From Legionella santicrucis (GTDB lineage: Bacteria; Pseudomonadota; Gammaproteobacteria; Legionellales; Legionellaceae), in assembly GCF_001468135.1 (NCBI RefSeq), contig NZ_LNYU01000050.1, positions 69,304-103,264 of the forward strand: a DNA stretch of 33,961 nucleotides. Direction: 5' to 3'. Below are positions 24,663 through 32,915 of the stretch, piece after piece. The translations under genes and the position numbers were made by a program. Each line of letters starts with the position of its first letter. The stretch's first letter is position 1. The notes beneath the pieces are model-generated. The model worked only from the letters and a program-made list of their open reading frames with translations. It did not search any database and had not been told where the DNA came from.

Positions 24663-24691
24663 ATCCAGGCATGAAAGATACATGCCTGGAT
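24663..24691 (-). terminator. Intra-operon terminator/attenuator between bufferin precursor and MNIO genes
   Basis: ATCCAGGCATG and CATGCCTGGAT form a perfect 11-bp stem with a seven-base loop. On the minus strand the stem is followed directly by TTTTTA. It lies between the precursor stop and the enzyme start, so it should make precursor transcripts outnumber enzyme transcripts. Confidence 0.75.
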
Positions 24692-24712
24692 CATGCTAGA
24701 AATTATCTGTAA

Positions 24713-24970
24713 TTATTGAACAACAGTACCGCCTGCTTTTTGACAATCATCTTTACTCATTTCTGATATGCCTTTTCCTTTACAAGAATTTTGGCCTTTA
24801 CATGCATTATCAGCAGTTTTGCAAGAACTTTGTCCTTTGCATGCATTACCACCTTGGCATTTAACCATGCCAGAGGCAGAAGATGCGTCATCAGCAAAAG
24901 CAGGAGCTAAAGCAAACATAGAGGCAGCACCAATAGCAAGAGCAACGCCTGTTAATTGTATCTTGTTCAT
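24713..24970 (-). CDS. Bufferin precursor peptide (BufA2-like), cysteine-rich and secreted
   Basis: 85 residues. The signal peptide is clear (MNKIQLTGVALAIGAASMFALAPAFA, cleavage near residue 26). The mature part carries six cysteines: five in spaced short units (VKCQGG, NACKGQSSCK, NACKGQNSCKGKG) and one near the end (DDCQKAGG). The repeated N-x-C-K-G-Q pattern is that of the BufA2-type periplasmic metallophore peptides modified by MNIO enzymes. The next two genes encode exactly such an enzyme and its partner. In described systems the modified peptide sequesters copper in the periplasm. The internal NACKGQ duplication is visible at DNA level too. It is transcribed from a good promoter at 25035-25064. 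Confidence 0.88.
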   Translation of the reverse strand: MNKIQLTGVALAIGAASMFALAPAFADDASSASGMVKCQGGNACKGQSSCKTADNACKGQNSCKGKGISEMSKDDCQKAGGTVVQ

Positions 24971-25034
24971 TATAATTAATTCCTTTTAGAGTTAGTTAAT
25001 AAGCATAAAGGCAAAATGTGATTTACCCGTTAGC

Positions 25035-25064
25035 ATTTTAGGAAGTAATATTTAATTTTGTCAA
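25035..25064 (-). promoter_or_regulatory. Sigma-70-type promoter of the bufferin operon
   Basis: On the minus strand a perfect TTGACA (25059-25064) and TAAAAT (25035-25040, one mismatch) are 18 bases apart. This leaves a leader of roughly 55 bases before the precursor ATG. A housekeeping-type promoter here differs from the ECF-sigma control described for some bufferin operons. Confidence 0.6.
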
Positions 25065-25122
25065 GTTTGCCTCATTGAAAAATAAAGAATAAACGTTAAT
25101 TAACATGATTGTTTTTTAACCG

Positions 25123-25151
25123 TTGACAGTGCTGATAACATAACCTATAGA
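25123..25151 (+). promoter_or_regulatory. Sigma-70-type promoter of the cyclase-kinase operon
   Basis: A perfect TTGACA (25123-25128), a 17-base spacer and TATAGA (25146-25151). Transcription would begin about 40 bases before the cyclase ATG. It is divergent from the bufferin promoter, about 60 bases away. Confidence 0.55.
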
Positions 25152-25199
25152 CTATATAAACATTTATAAAGTTTTTGATTTATTTCGAAACGAGCTCTT

Positions 25200-26300
25200 A
25201 TGAATAATGAAAAAAATAACATTCTTTATGTTGACGATGAAATGAATAATCTCACTGCTTTTGTCGCAACATTTCGCCGTCAATTCAACGTGTTTACTGC
25301 CACTTCAGGGCGCGAAGGTATAAAAATTATGCGTCATAATAATATTCAAATTGTTATTACTGATCAAAGAATGCCGGAGATGACTGGGGTACAATTTTTA
25401 GAGTCTATTATTCCTGAATATCCTAATACCATCCGTATGATTTTAACGGGCTTTACAGATATAGAGGCGATTATAAAAGCCATAAATACTGGCCGAGTAT
25501 TTCGTTATATTACAAAACCTTGGGATCCAATTGAATTAAAAATGGATATTGATACCGGTCTAAAAATGTGGAATCTTGAAAAAGAGCGAATGTCTTTGGT
25601 TGAAAAATTAAACCATGAGTTATCCTATCAAAAACGGGTTATGGATCTATTCCAAAGATATGTTCCTAAAAATATAGTTGATGAAATACTACATGATCAA
25701 GACGGTATCTCTCTAACTCATGGTGAATATCGTATTATCTCTGTAATGTTTGTGGATATTCGTCAATTTACCTCGCTATCAGGCAAGTTAGGGCCTGTTA
25801 AAACGGTAGAAATACTTAATGCTTATTTTGAATTAATGACTCAAATCATACGAGACCATCATGGGAGCGTTAATAAATTAATTGGAGATGGGATCCTAGC
25901 TTTATTTGGAGCACCTGTATCTCATATTGATAACCAATCAAATGCTGTCTTTGCTGGATTGGCGATGATAGATGCATTAAAAGAATTTAACAATAAATTC
26001 CACCACGAGCTTGGGCGTGACATCACTATAGGGATCGGAATAAATACGGGAGAAGTCATCGCTGCTAATATAGGTACCAGTGATCACATGGAATATACTG
26101 CTATTGGCGATACTGTAAATACTGCCTCACGAATCGAAGAACTTACCAAAGATAGACCCAATACATTGCTAATTAGCGAAACAACTTACAAACCAATCGC
26201 TGATGAAATTATGATCGAAGAATTAGAACCCCAAGTGATTAGAGGCAAAGAAGAAAAAATCAAACTGTATAGAGTCATCGGAAAAAAACATGGATCTTGA
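25200..26300 (+). CDS. Response regulator with class III adenylate/guanylate cyclase output
   Basis: 366 residues. Residues 6-120 are a receiver domain: ILYVDDE acidic pocket, phospho-acceptor aspartate in ITDQRMPEMTG near residue 55, LTGFTD threonine and KPWD lysine. A coiled-coil signalling helix spans about 120-155. Residues about 175-315 are a class III cyclase: VMFVDIRQFTSLS (first metal aspartate near 185), KLIGDGILALFGAP (second, near 229) and EYTAIGDTVNTASRIE with transition-state asparagine and arginine. The threonine before AIGD is the class IIIb (bicarbonate-responsive) residue and favours ATP as substrate. So phosphorylation should control cAMP production. The next gene, a histidine kinase, overlaps it by 11 bases and is the obvious partner. 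Confidence 0.9.
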   Translation: MNNEKNNILYVDDEMNNLTAFVATFRRQFNVFTATSGREGIKIMRHNNIQIVITDQRMPEMTGVQFLESIIPEYPNTIRMILTGFTDIEAIIKAINTGRVFRYITKPWDPIELKMDIDTGLKMWNLEKERMSLVEKLNHELSYQKRVMDLFQRYVPKNIVDEILHDQDGISLTHGEYRIISVMFVDIRQFTSLSGKLGPVKTVEILNAYFELMTQIIRDHHGSVNKLIGDGILALFGAPVSHIDNQSNAVFAGLAMIDALKEFNNKFHHELGRDITIGIGINTGEVIAANIGTSDHMEYTAIGDTVNTASRIEELTKDRPNTLLISETTYKPIADEIMIEELEPQVIRGKEEKIKLYRVIGKKHGS

Positions 26301-28080
26301 TAAAAAAAAACTGTGGCTAATGTTCAAGCAGAATGTAATTACAGTTTTTTTTTATACAATAATGGGTGTTATAAGTAATATTTGGGCTATTCCTGCGATG
26401 GTATCCCCTCTTTGGCTTCAGGCAGGCTTCGCTCTAGCGATGGTACTCTGGTGTGGCAACCATGTTTTTTGGGGTATCGCCCTTTCATCAGCAATTCTAT
26501 TCATTGAACAAGGTGACCTAATATTCTGGCAAAACTTAACTGCTTATTCAATTGTAGGCATTGGCGCAGGATTACAAGCAACTTGGGCTGCCAAATTTAT
26601 TCAATACTATACCCATACAAAAACACCCTTCTATACAGTTAGAGATATCTTAATTTTTATATTTGGAGGCGATTTTCTCTTATCACTGACGAGCTGTACT
26701 ATAGGTACTATTGCATTAGTCCTATTTGGTTTGATTAACCCAGAATCAATGATTAAAAATTGGTTCATTTGGTGGATTAGTGACTCCATGGGAATTCTTG
26801 TCGTGACACCTCTCATTATGACTTGGTATCACAATAAATTTCCTTTTAACTGGAGATTATTTCTTGAGTTTAGTCTCTTAATTATTTTATTAGGCTGTAC
26901 AATCAGCATACTCGATAAGTTGAGTCATCCTCGTCTCGCTTTTACTTTGCTCCCATTCTGTATTTTAGCTGCTGTACGTTTCAATACCCGAATAGCAATA
27001 ATTGTGGCATTTTTAACTTCTCTTTCTGGAATTTGGCTCGATATATATGTTTATCAGTTTGGTGTCATTGATCTTTCAACACGTATATTACTTTTACAAT
27101 CATTTGTTGCCATTATATTTTTTACAACATTAATACTGTCAGCAGTAATTACCGAACATAGGAAAGCGCAACAAGAACTGCAGGAAGTTAATATCGAATT
27201 AGAGTCTCGTGTTAAACAACGTACTCAAGATCTGAATGAAAAAAACCACCCGCTTAATAATACATTAGAGTCATTAAAACAAACACAGACTCAATTAATT
27301 CAGGCCGAAAAAATGTCTTCTCTAGGCATACTCACCGCAGGAATCGCCCATGAAATCAATAATCTTATTAATTTTATTTCTGCAAACATTGGTCCATTAA
27401 AAAATGATATTGAAGACATCATTCAGTTATTAAATAAATATAGAGAAATTACATCAGAGATCCCTCTAAAAGAGAAATTATTAGAAATCTCGAAATATTG
27501 TGAAAGAATCGATCTGAGTTTTACTTTGCAAGAAACTCATGATTTGCTTCATAGCATTGAAGAAGGAGCTAGGCGGACAGCAAATATTGTAAAAGATCTA
27601 CGTACTTTTTCGCGGCTCGATGAAAGTGAATTGAAATGGGTTAATATTCATGAAAACATAGATTCTACATTAACCTTATTACGCAATCTGGTTCGTGATC
27701 GTATTGCTATCCATAAAAACTATGGCAATATTCCTGAGATAGAATGTTTTCCGGGAAAAATGAATCAAGTATTTATGAACCTTATTACAAATGCAGCACA
27801 AGCCATTTCTGATCATGGTGAAATTACCATCAGTACCCATAAGGATAATGATCAAATTCGAATTAGTGTGCGTGATACAGGTACAGGAATGAATAAAGAA
27901 ACAATGGCTCGGATTTTTGAACCTTTTTTTACGACCAAACCTACAGGAAAAGGAACAGGCTTAGGTTTATCTATTTCATACAGTATCGTTCAAGATCATC
28001 ACGGAAGTATCTCAGTAAACAGCACCCCAGGAAAAGGAAGTGAATTTATCATCGTTCTTCCAATAAAATATGTCGCTTAA
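26290..28080 (+). CDS. MASE1-domain membrane sensor histidine kinase
   Basis: 596 residues. Residues about 10-285 have eight or more hydrophobic segments with MASE1 features (SPLWLQAGFALAMVLWCG, WFIWWISDSMGILVVTPLI, LPFCILAAVRF). This is an integral-membrane sensor found on kinases and cyclic-di-GMP enzymes. A coiled-coil helix (about 290-345) leads to the phospho-acceptor helix GILTAGIAHEINNLINF with histidine near 354. The HATPase domain shows N-box VFMNLITNAAQAI, G1 VRDTGTGMN, F-box FEPFFTTKPTGKG and G2 TGLGLSISYSIV. All catalytic residues are intact. The 11-base overlap with the response regulator-cyclase gene indicates a dedicated two-component pair. No periplasmic ligand domain is present, so the signal is probably sensed in or near the membrane. 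Confidence 0.9.
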   Translation: MDLDKKKLWLMFKQNVITVFFYTIMGVISNIWAIPAMVSPLWLQAGFALAMVLWCGNHVFWGIALSSAILFIEQGDLIFWQNLTAYSIVGIGAGLQATWAAKFIQYYTHTKTPFYTVRDILIFIFGGDFLLSLTSCTIGTIALVLFGLINPESMIKNWFIWWISDSMGILVVTPLIMTWYHNKFPFNWRLFLEFSLLIILLGCTISILDKLSHPRLAFTLLPFCILAAVRFNTRIAIIVAFLTSLSGIWLDIYVYQFGVIDLSTRILLLQSFVAIIFFTTLILSAVITEHRKAQQELQEVNIELESRVKQRTQDLNEKNHPLNNTLESLKQTQTQLIQAEKMSSLGILTAGIAHEINNLINFISANIGPLKNDIEDIIQLLNKYREITSEIPLKEKLLEISKYCERIDLSFTLQETHDLLHSIEEGARRTANIVKDLRTFSRLDESELKWVNIHENIDSTLTLLRNLVRDRIAIHKNYGNIPEIECFPGKMNQVFMNLITNAAQAISDHGEITISTHKDNDQIRISVRDTGTGMNKETMARIFEPFFTTKPTGKGTGLGLSISYSIVQDHHGSISVNSTPGKGSEFIIVLPIKYVA

Positions 28081-28099
28081 TTTAACGAATTAGAAGCCT

Positions 28100-28126
28100 T
28101 AGTACAGAATTTGAAAATTCGTACTA
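28100..28126. terminator. Stem-loop after the histidine kinase gene
   Basis: TAGTAC (28100-28105) pairs with GTACTA (28121-28126), with further AATTT/AAATT pairing inside. It begins about 20 bases beyond the kinase stop and has no long T run. It would partly separate the kinase transcript from the lipase gene. Confidence 0.4.
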
Positions 28127-28272
28127 GACGACGCTTTTCTCAGCCCGAACGTGCCGTGGTAAAGATTGTTTTCTTATACTAAACATACGGTAAGTTAATC
28201 ATTAAAAGTACTCCTACTTCAAAAACAAATACTATAATAAAATAATAATTGAGAAGAGTAATAACTATAAAG

Positions 28273-30093
28273 ATGAATTTTTCCCTATTCACAGAAAAAG
28301 AAATTTATGACTTCATAAAAATGTATGAGCCTTTTCGCACTTTAAGTGATGCTTGCCTTAAAAAACTTGCTCGTACCTTAGAAATTGAATCTCATACTGG
28401 TGATACCTTACTTATAAAAAAAGGAGAAAGCACAAATGATCTCTACATTCTCATCAAAGGCAGGCTTTTCTACCAAGTCACTGATGCAGAAGATAATGTG
28501 ACGTATCAAGGGGAAATGAATGAAGGTTCAATTATAGGGGAAATGTCCCTTTTATCTGATTTACCTCGTTCTGCTAATGTATATACATTGCGCGATAGTA
28601 TAATCTTAAAATTATCAAAAAATAATTTCTTAAAATTAAGCAAAACATATCCTGAATTACTGAATAAGGTCACTCAATTTACAATCAAACGGCTAACCAA
28701 TTCCCTACAAGGAGTTCCACCTCCCACTTCTCGCAATAAATCAATCGCTATAATTCCCATTAAACCAATACCCGATTTTGAGTTTCAATTACAAGAAATT
28801 ATTTTTCGCCACTCCTATGGCGAGAAAATTCTTTTATTAACCAGTCACTGTGTGGAAATACAAAAAAATTTTTTGGATGAACAGGGTAACATGAGCAATG
28901 AGGGAATTTTATGGATTAACCAACAAGAAAAAGAATTCTCTTTTATATTTTATCTGGCAGATGAAACATTAACAAATTGGACTAAATTTTGTCTTCGTCA
29001 AGCTGATTCACTTGCCTTTTTAGCGATTGCCGAAGAACATGCTTTTGATTTATCTGAAGTGGAGCATTATATCACAGAGAGCCAGCACCATTTTGCAAAA
29101 CGAAGCATTTTATTAATTTTGCATAATACTGCAACTCGTCCAAGCAACACTCAAAATTGGCTTCAAAAACGGTCAGTGAATGCACATTATCATCTTCGCA
29201 AAAATACAACAGCAGGTATTTCACGTATGATGCGTATTTTCACAGACAATACAATTTCATTAGTTTTAAGTGGTGGAGGAGCACGGGGACTGGCTCATAT
29301 TGGTGTCTATCGTCTATTAGAAGAACGCGGGATTCCTGTAGATTATATTGCTGGAACAAGTATGGGAGCTATGCTCGCTGCTACTTTTGCGATGGGATAT
29401 ACTTCTAATGAAATATTCGATTTAGTTGAGAAGTATTTAATTAAAGGAGCAAAAATCGATTTTACCTTTCCTTATATTGCAATTGCTGCAGGTAAAAGAG
29501 CTGCTGACAATCTTATGCGACTTTACGGTGAAAAAAATCAAATTGAGGATTTATGGCTTAACTATTTTTGCGTATCAACCGATTTAATTAGTCAAAATTC
29601 ATACGTACATGATAGGGGATTATTATGGGAGTCGATAAGATCAAGTATTTCGCTACCGTTTATTTATCCTCCTGTGGCTTTTAATGACAAACTACTTATT
29701 GATGGTGGAGTACTCAATAATATGCCTATCGACGTGATGAGACGTTATTCAAATAGCAGTAAAATTATTGCCTCTAACATTAGCAGTAAGCACTCGTTCC
29801 AAACAACACCATTGCCCTATTCACTCTCAGGTTGGAAATTGCTTTATAATAAGTTTCTGGGAAAAAAAACGTTACCAATAAGCTTAGGCGAATTAGTTTT
29901 ACAACTATTAACAATTAGTTCCCAACAAAATACTGAACGGGTAATGTCCATGGCCGATTATGGCATTTCTTTAAAAGTAGAACAGTTTGGTATATTAGAT
30001 TTTAAAAAATATAAAGAAATTACAGATGCTGGCTACCAGCAAGCAAAAGCTCAGTTTACAGTCCAAAACGTAGCAGAGTTATTAAAAAAGTAA
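28273..30093 (+). CDS. cNMP-binding-domain patatin-like phospholipase (NTE/RssA type)
   Basis: 606 residues from ATG 28273; a TTG 24 bases earlier is in frame. Residues about 20-140 are a cyclic-nucleotide-binding domain with the phosphate-binding cassette IIGEMSLLSDLPRSANV, keeping the glutamate and arginine that contact the nucleotide. A middle region (about 150-320) resembles the P-loop-less linker of neuropathy-target-esterase-like bacterial proteins. The patatin domain begins ISLVLSGGGARGLAHIG (oxyanion hole), has the nucleophile serine in GTSMG near 363 and the dyad aspartate in LIDGGVLNN near 477. It should hydrolyse phospholipid or lysophospholipid ester bonds. Its location right after a cyclase-kinase pair suggests control by cAMP. 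No membrane segment or signal peptide. Confidence 0.9.
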   Translation: MNFSLFTEKEIYDFIKMYEPFRTLSDACLKKLARTLEIESHTGDTLLIKKGESTNDLYILIKGRLFYQVTDAEDNVTYQGEMNEGSIIGEMSLLSDLPRSANVYTLRDSIILKLSKNNFLKLSKTYPELLNKVTQFTIKRLTNSLQGVPPPTSRNKSIAIIPIKPIPDFEFQLQEIIFRHSYGEKILLLTSHCVEIQKNFLDEQGNMSNEGILWINQQEKEFSFIFYLADETLTNWTKFCLRQADSLAFLAIAEEHAFDLSEVEHYITESQHHFAKRSILLILHNTATRPSNTQNWLQKRSVNAHYHLRKNTTAGISRMMRIFTDNTISLVLSGGGARGLAHIGVYRLLEERGIPVDYIAGTSMGAMLAATFAMGYTSNEIFDLVEKYLIKGAKIDFTFPYIAIAAGKRAADNLMRLYGEKNQIEDLWLNYFCVSTDLISQNSYVHDRGLLWESIRSSISLPFIYPPVAFNDKLLIDGGVLNNMPIDVMRRYSNSSKIIASNISSKHSFQTTPLPYSLSGWKLLYNKFLGKKTLPISLGELVLQLLTISSQQNTERVMSMADYGISLKVEQFGILDFKKYKEITDAGYQQAKAQFTVQNVAELLKK

Positions 30094-30096
30094 TCC

Positions 30097-30756
30097 CTAT
30101 TTTTTCATTTTTTTCGCCATGATCTGATCAAAAAGAGCCCTTTTTTCGGGTGACAATGAAATACGCCGTAAAGCCATCATTTCTTCTACGGAACCTTGTT
30201 CACAATCAGGTGTTAAACGATCAAGAATTAAAAAACCATTTAAATGATCTACTTCATGCTGTAAAACCCGGGCATAAAATCCTTCTTCTGTTTGCTGATG
30301 AAATTGGCCCGATTCATCATAATAACTCACTTTAATTTGTTCATAACGTGGTACTTTTCCAGACTTACTGGAAACAGAATAACACCCTTCAAAGTCATGT
30401 TGAATTGCAGAACCCTCAACAGGAGCGTAACTCGGATTTATCATAATATGCATGGGGTAAAAACTTTTAACATGATCACGTAATAAAGTAGCTTCTTCTG
30501 GAATATAAATAGCAATGATCCGTTTCGGAAAATTAACTTGGGGAGCAGCAAGACCTACCCCACCAAGTTTTTGTAATTTGTTTTTCATTGCATCAATTAA
30601 GTCTTTATCTGCTTGACTCAATGGAAACTGTACTTCTTGAGCCTGATGCTTTAGAACCTGATGATATTCAGATTGCTCTATAGTTACTATTTCTAGATCC
30701 ATAGCTATCCCCATACTCCCCATCATGGAAAAAATTAATCCAACAATAATCTTCAT
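30097..30756 (-). CDS. Peptide deformylase with an unusual signal-like N-terminus
   Basis: 219 residues. All three peptide deformylase motifs are intact: GGVGLAAPQV (near residue 66), FEGCYSVSS (EGCxS, cysteine metal ligand near 124) and VLQHEVDHLNG (HExxH near 167). The enzyme removes the formyl group from nascent protein N-termini, which normally happens in the cytoplasm. Here the first 18 residues (MKIIVGLIFSMMGSMGIA) read like a signal peptide, and a second methionine at residue 19 could start a normal cytoplasmic form. It is longer than the usual 165-180 residues. Convergent with the patatin gene, with three bases between the stops. A second, housekeeping copy next to fmt is expected elsewhere. 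Confidence 0.87.
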   Translation of the reverse strand: MKIIVGLIFSMMGSMGIAMDLEIVTIEQSEYHQVLKHQAQEVQFPLSQADKDLIDAMKNKLQKLGGVGLAAPQVNFPKRIIAIYIPEEATLLRDHVKSFYPMHIMINPSYAPVEGSAIQHDFEGCYSVSSKSGKVPRYEQIKVSYYDESGQFHQQTEEGFYARVLQHEVDHLNGFLILDRLTPDCEQGSVEEMMALRRISLSPEKRALFDQIMAKKMKK

Positions 30757-30813
30757 ATTAATTCATTCTTTTTCTAAATGATTTATGGTTTATCCCAAAT
30801 TTTTCAGCACGAG

Positions 30814-31491
30814 TTACCAAATTTTTGCCAATAATTGCCTATAACTTTTAACCACTCGTTCCGCAGTAAAAAAATACTGTCGCTCATAAGTAGTCATGAG
30901 ACCAATAACTTGCATTCCGGCGGCTTTTGCTGCGTTAACTCCGTGAGGGGTATCTTCTATTACCAAACAATGAGATGGCAAAACATCTAATCGCTTAGCT
31001 GTTAATAAGTATCCCTCTGGGGAAGGTTTCCCGATTTGAACATCTTCAGCGGTGACAATAGTATCAAAATAAGCGCGTAATTTTCCTTGTCTCACCTTGG
31101 AAAGAACTGCCATTATTTCACTATGACTTGAACCACTACAAATAGCAATTTTTTTCACTTTAGATGCTATTTTAAAAATAAACTGCTCAAAATCAGCAAC
31201 TAAGGGTAGCGAATCACTCGAGTTGATAATATTGATGTATGCTGTGCTTTTTTGTTGAATGAAATAATGAATTTCTGTATTGGAACAACTAAATCCTTCA
31301 TTTTTTAGTAACATAGGAAACATATCTTTATCCGCCAAGCCTAGATATTTATCCATGTACTCTTTATAACTTATTGTTATCCCTAAAGGTTTAAGTACTT
31401 TACAACATGCTTCATAATGAATAGGTTCACTATCAAGAATGACTCCATCAAAATCAAAAATAATTGCATCAAACATGTATTTAATATCCAT
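30814..31491 (-). CDS. HAD-superfamily phosphatase, beta-phosphoglucomutase-like
   Basis: 225 residues. HAD motif I FDFDGVILDSEP with the nucleophile and acid aspartates near residues 12 and 14, motif II serine in IAICSGSS, motif III lysine in IGKPSPEGY and motif IV VIEDTPHGVNAAKAAG. The helical C1 cap (about 25-90) is that of the CbbY/PGMB branch. Such enzymes dephosphorylate or isomerise sugar phosphates and similar small molecules. The specific substrate cannot be read from sequence. Standalone gene with a weak ribosome-binding site; an internal ATG five codons downstream is an alternative start. Confidence 0.87.
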   Translation of the reverse strand: MDIKYMFDAIIFDFDGVILDSEPIHYEACCKVLKPLGITISYKEYMDKYLGLADKDMFPMLLKNEGFSCSNTEIHYFIQQKSTAYINIINSSDSLPLVADFEQFIFKIASKVKKIAICSGSSHSEIMAVLSKVRQGKLRAYFDTIVTAEDVQIGKPSPEGYLLTAKRLDVLPSHCLVIEDTPHGVNAAKAAGMQVIGLMTTYERQYFFTAERVVKSYRQLLAKIW

Positions 31492-31619
31492 TTAGGGTCA
31501 TTTAAACGAATCATCCATGAAATGTTATCATCTATCTAATGGGTGGGTAAATCGAATCTTCTTCAAGAAAGATTTATGTATACAATACCCTAATCATATT
31601 AGCAAAATTAATTGTAGTT

Positions 31620-32849
31620 TTATCTATTAAAGACCTTTTCTGATTCATCAGTTTCAAGAGCCTGTTCCTCAAAAATAGCCAGGGGCTTCTCACTAATCAA
31701 TTTCCTATTATTTTCCAATTCCGTTTGTTGTATATTTTCAGAAACAGACATACCTAGTTTAACCATTACCTGCGGTACATCAGGTATTTCAGAGTCATGA
31801 CTTTCTTGTGTTGTTTTCTCCATATAAGGCATACTTGAAGTTGCGGTATATTTTCCTTCAATTTTTCCTGTTTCTTGATTAATAAGCATTACATATGGGG
31901 GATGATATAACGAAGACACCTCACCATCGATTTTTATTTTATAAACACTGCGTGTTTCACCATAATCAAAATCTGATTCAATACCCAAAACATTTTGGAA
32001 AAACGTTTTGAAGTTCTTTCCATGTCCAAATAACCAACAATCTTGTTGCTCAACGCGTTCAATGAACGCTTTAGTATCTTTTATTTTGTCACCGGAATAA
32101 TCCAAGTTTTGGCACACGTCCGGCTTACCATTCGCCCTCGATTCGAGAATTATGGGTTTACCATGAATTTGAATTTTCTCTGCTGCCTCCATTCTTTTTT
32201 TATAAAGTTGTTTGAAATCTTCATCACTGTAAATCCACATGGATATTTTTAAAAGAATTTTTTGGATAGGTGATTTCCAAAATGAAAACCGATCATACAA
32301 TTTCTGCATATCTTCTTTTGAGCGAACATCGTATCCAGAGGGAGAAACCGTATTTTCTACTAAAAAAGGAAGAATAGAAATTTGTGCATTATTGATTTCC
32401 GTAGGAATCACCAATCCAGCCGTTTGCATCGCCCTATTCATCGGTGAGATTGCAATTCGAGGATGTTGATTTGCAGGATAAAATAATAAACTGCCACTAA
32501 ATTGATTGGTTGTTTCCATATTTTTTGCGGCTTTTTCTGAAATAGCAGCATTGGGACTTAATCCTAAACGCTTTTGTCCCCAGCTACTGCATTCCCCATG
32601 ACGACTAAATAAAATATGGGCTGTAATTTCAATTCCTTTTGCTTGAAGGTAAAGTCTATCTACTTCTTTGATTTGCTTTAATATTGTTCTACATTGATCA
32701 TCCTGACTCTTATTTAATTGTTCTATGAGTTTATTAATTTCTTTTAAATAAAGTTCATGAATTGTTCTAAAAATTTCTTTCCGTTGCGTAGGCTCTTTTA
32801 TTGCATCTAACTTTAATTTTTCAGTTTCTAGTAACTCTTTAAAAGACAT
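31620..32849 (-). CDS. Histidine-phosphatase-fold protein with coiled-coil N-terminus and acidic C-terminus, effector-like
   Basis: 409 residues. Residues 1-80 are charged helices, probably coiled coil. A branch-1 histidine-phosphatase core follows: the RHG catalytic motif in LFSRHGECSSWG near residue 85, an arginine in SPMNRAMQTAG near 138, ENTVSPSG, and a second histidine in LFGHGKNFKTFF near 275. These are the expected phosphate-pocket residues, so activity is plausible on a phosphorylated small molecule, lipid or protein. The final 60 residues are polar and glutamate-rich (AIFEEQALETDESEKVF), resembling E-block Dot/Icm secretion signals. No signal peptide. The combination of a phosphatase and such a tail makes it a candidate effector; this is inference. 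Confidence 0.7.
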   Translation of the reverse strand: MSFKELLETEKLKLDAIKEPTQRKEIFRTIHELYLKEINKLIEQLNKSQDDQCRTILKQIKEVDRLYLQAKGIEITAHILFSRHGECSSWGQKRLGLSPNAAISEKAAKNMETTNQFSGSLLFYPANQHPRIAISPMNRAMQTAGLVIPTEINNAQISILPFLVENTVSPSGYDVRSKEDMQKLYDRFSFWKSPIQKILLKISMWIYSDEDFKQLYKKRMEAAEKIQIHGKPIILESRANGKPDVCQNLDYSGDKIKDTKAFIERVEQQDCWLFGHGKNFKTFFQNVLGIESDFDYGETRSVYKIKIDGEVSSLYHPPYVMLINQETGKIEGKYTATSSMPYMEKTTQESHDSEIPDVPQVMVKLGMSVSENIQQTELENNRKLISEKPLAIFEEQALETDESEKVFNR

Positions 32850-32915
32850 TTACCATCTCACGAAACAAAGTGTATATTTATTTTACAATAAAAACGTTCA
32901 ATTGATAAGATAATC

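Noticed and set aside
24645..24683. Longer N-terminus for the MNIO enzyme
   Set aside because: The extra codons run through a terminator hairpin at 24663-24691, and family members start near MNTPQNK.
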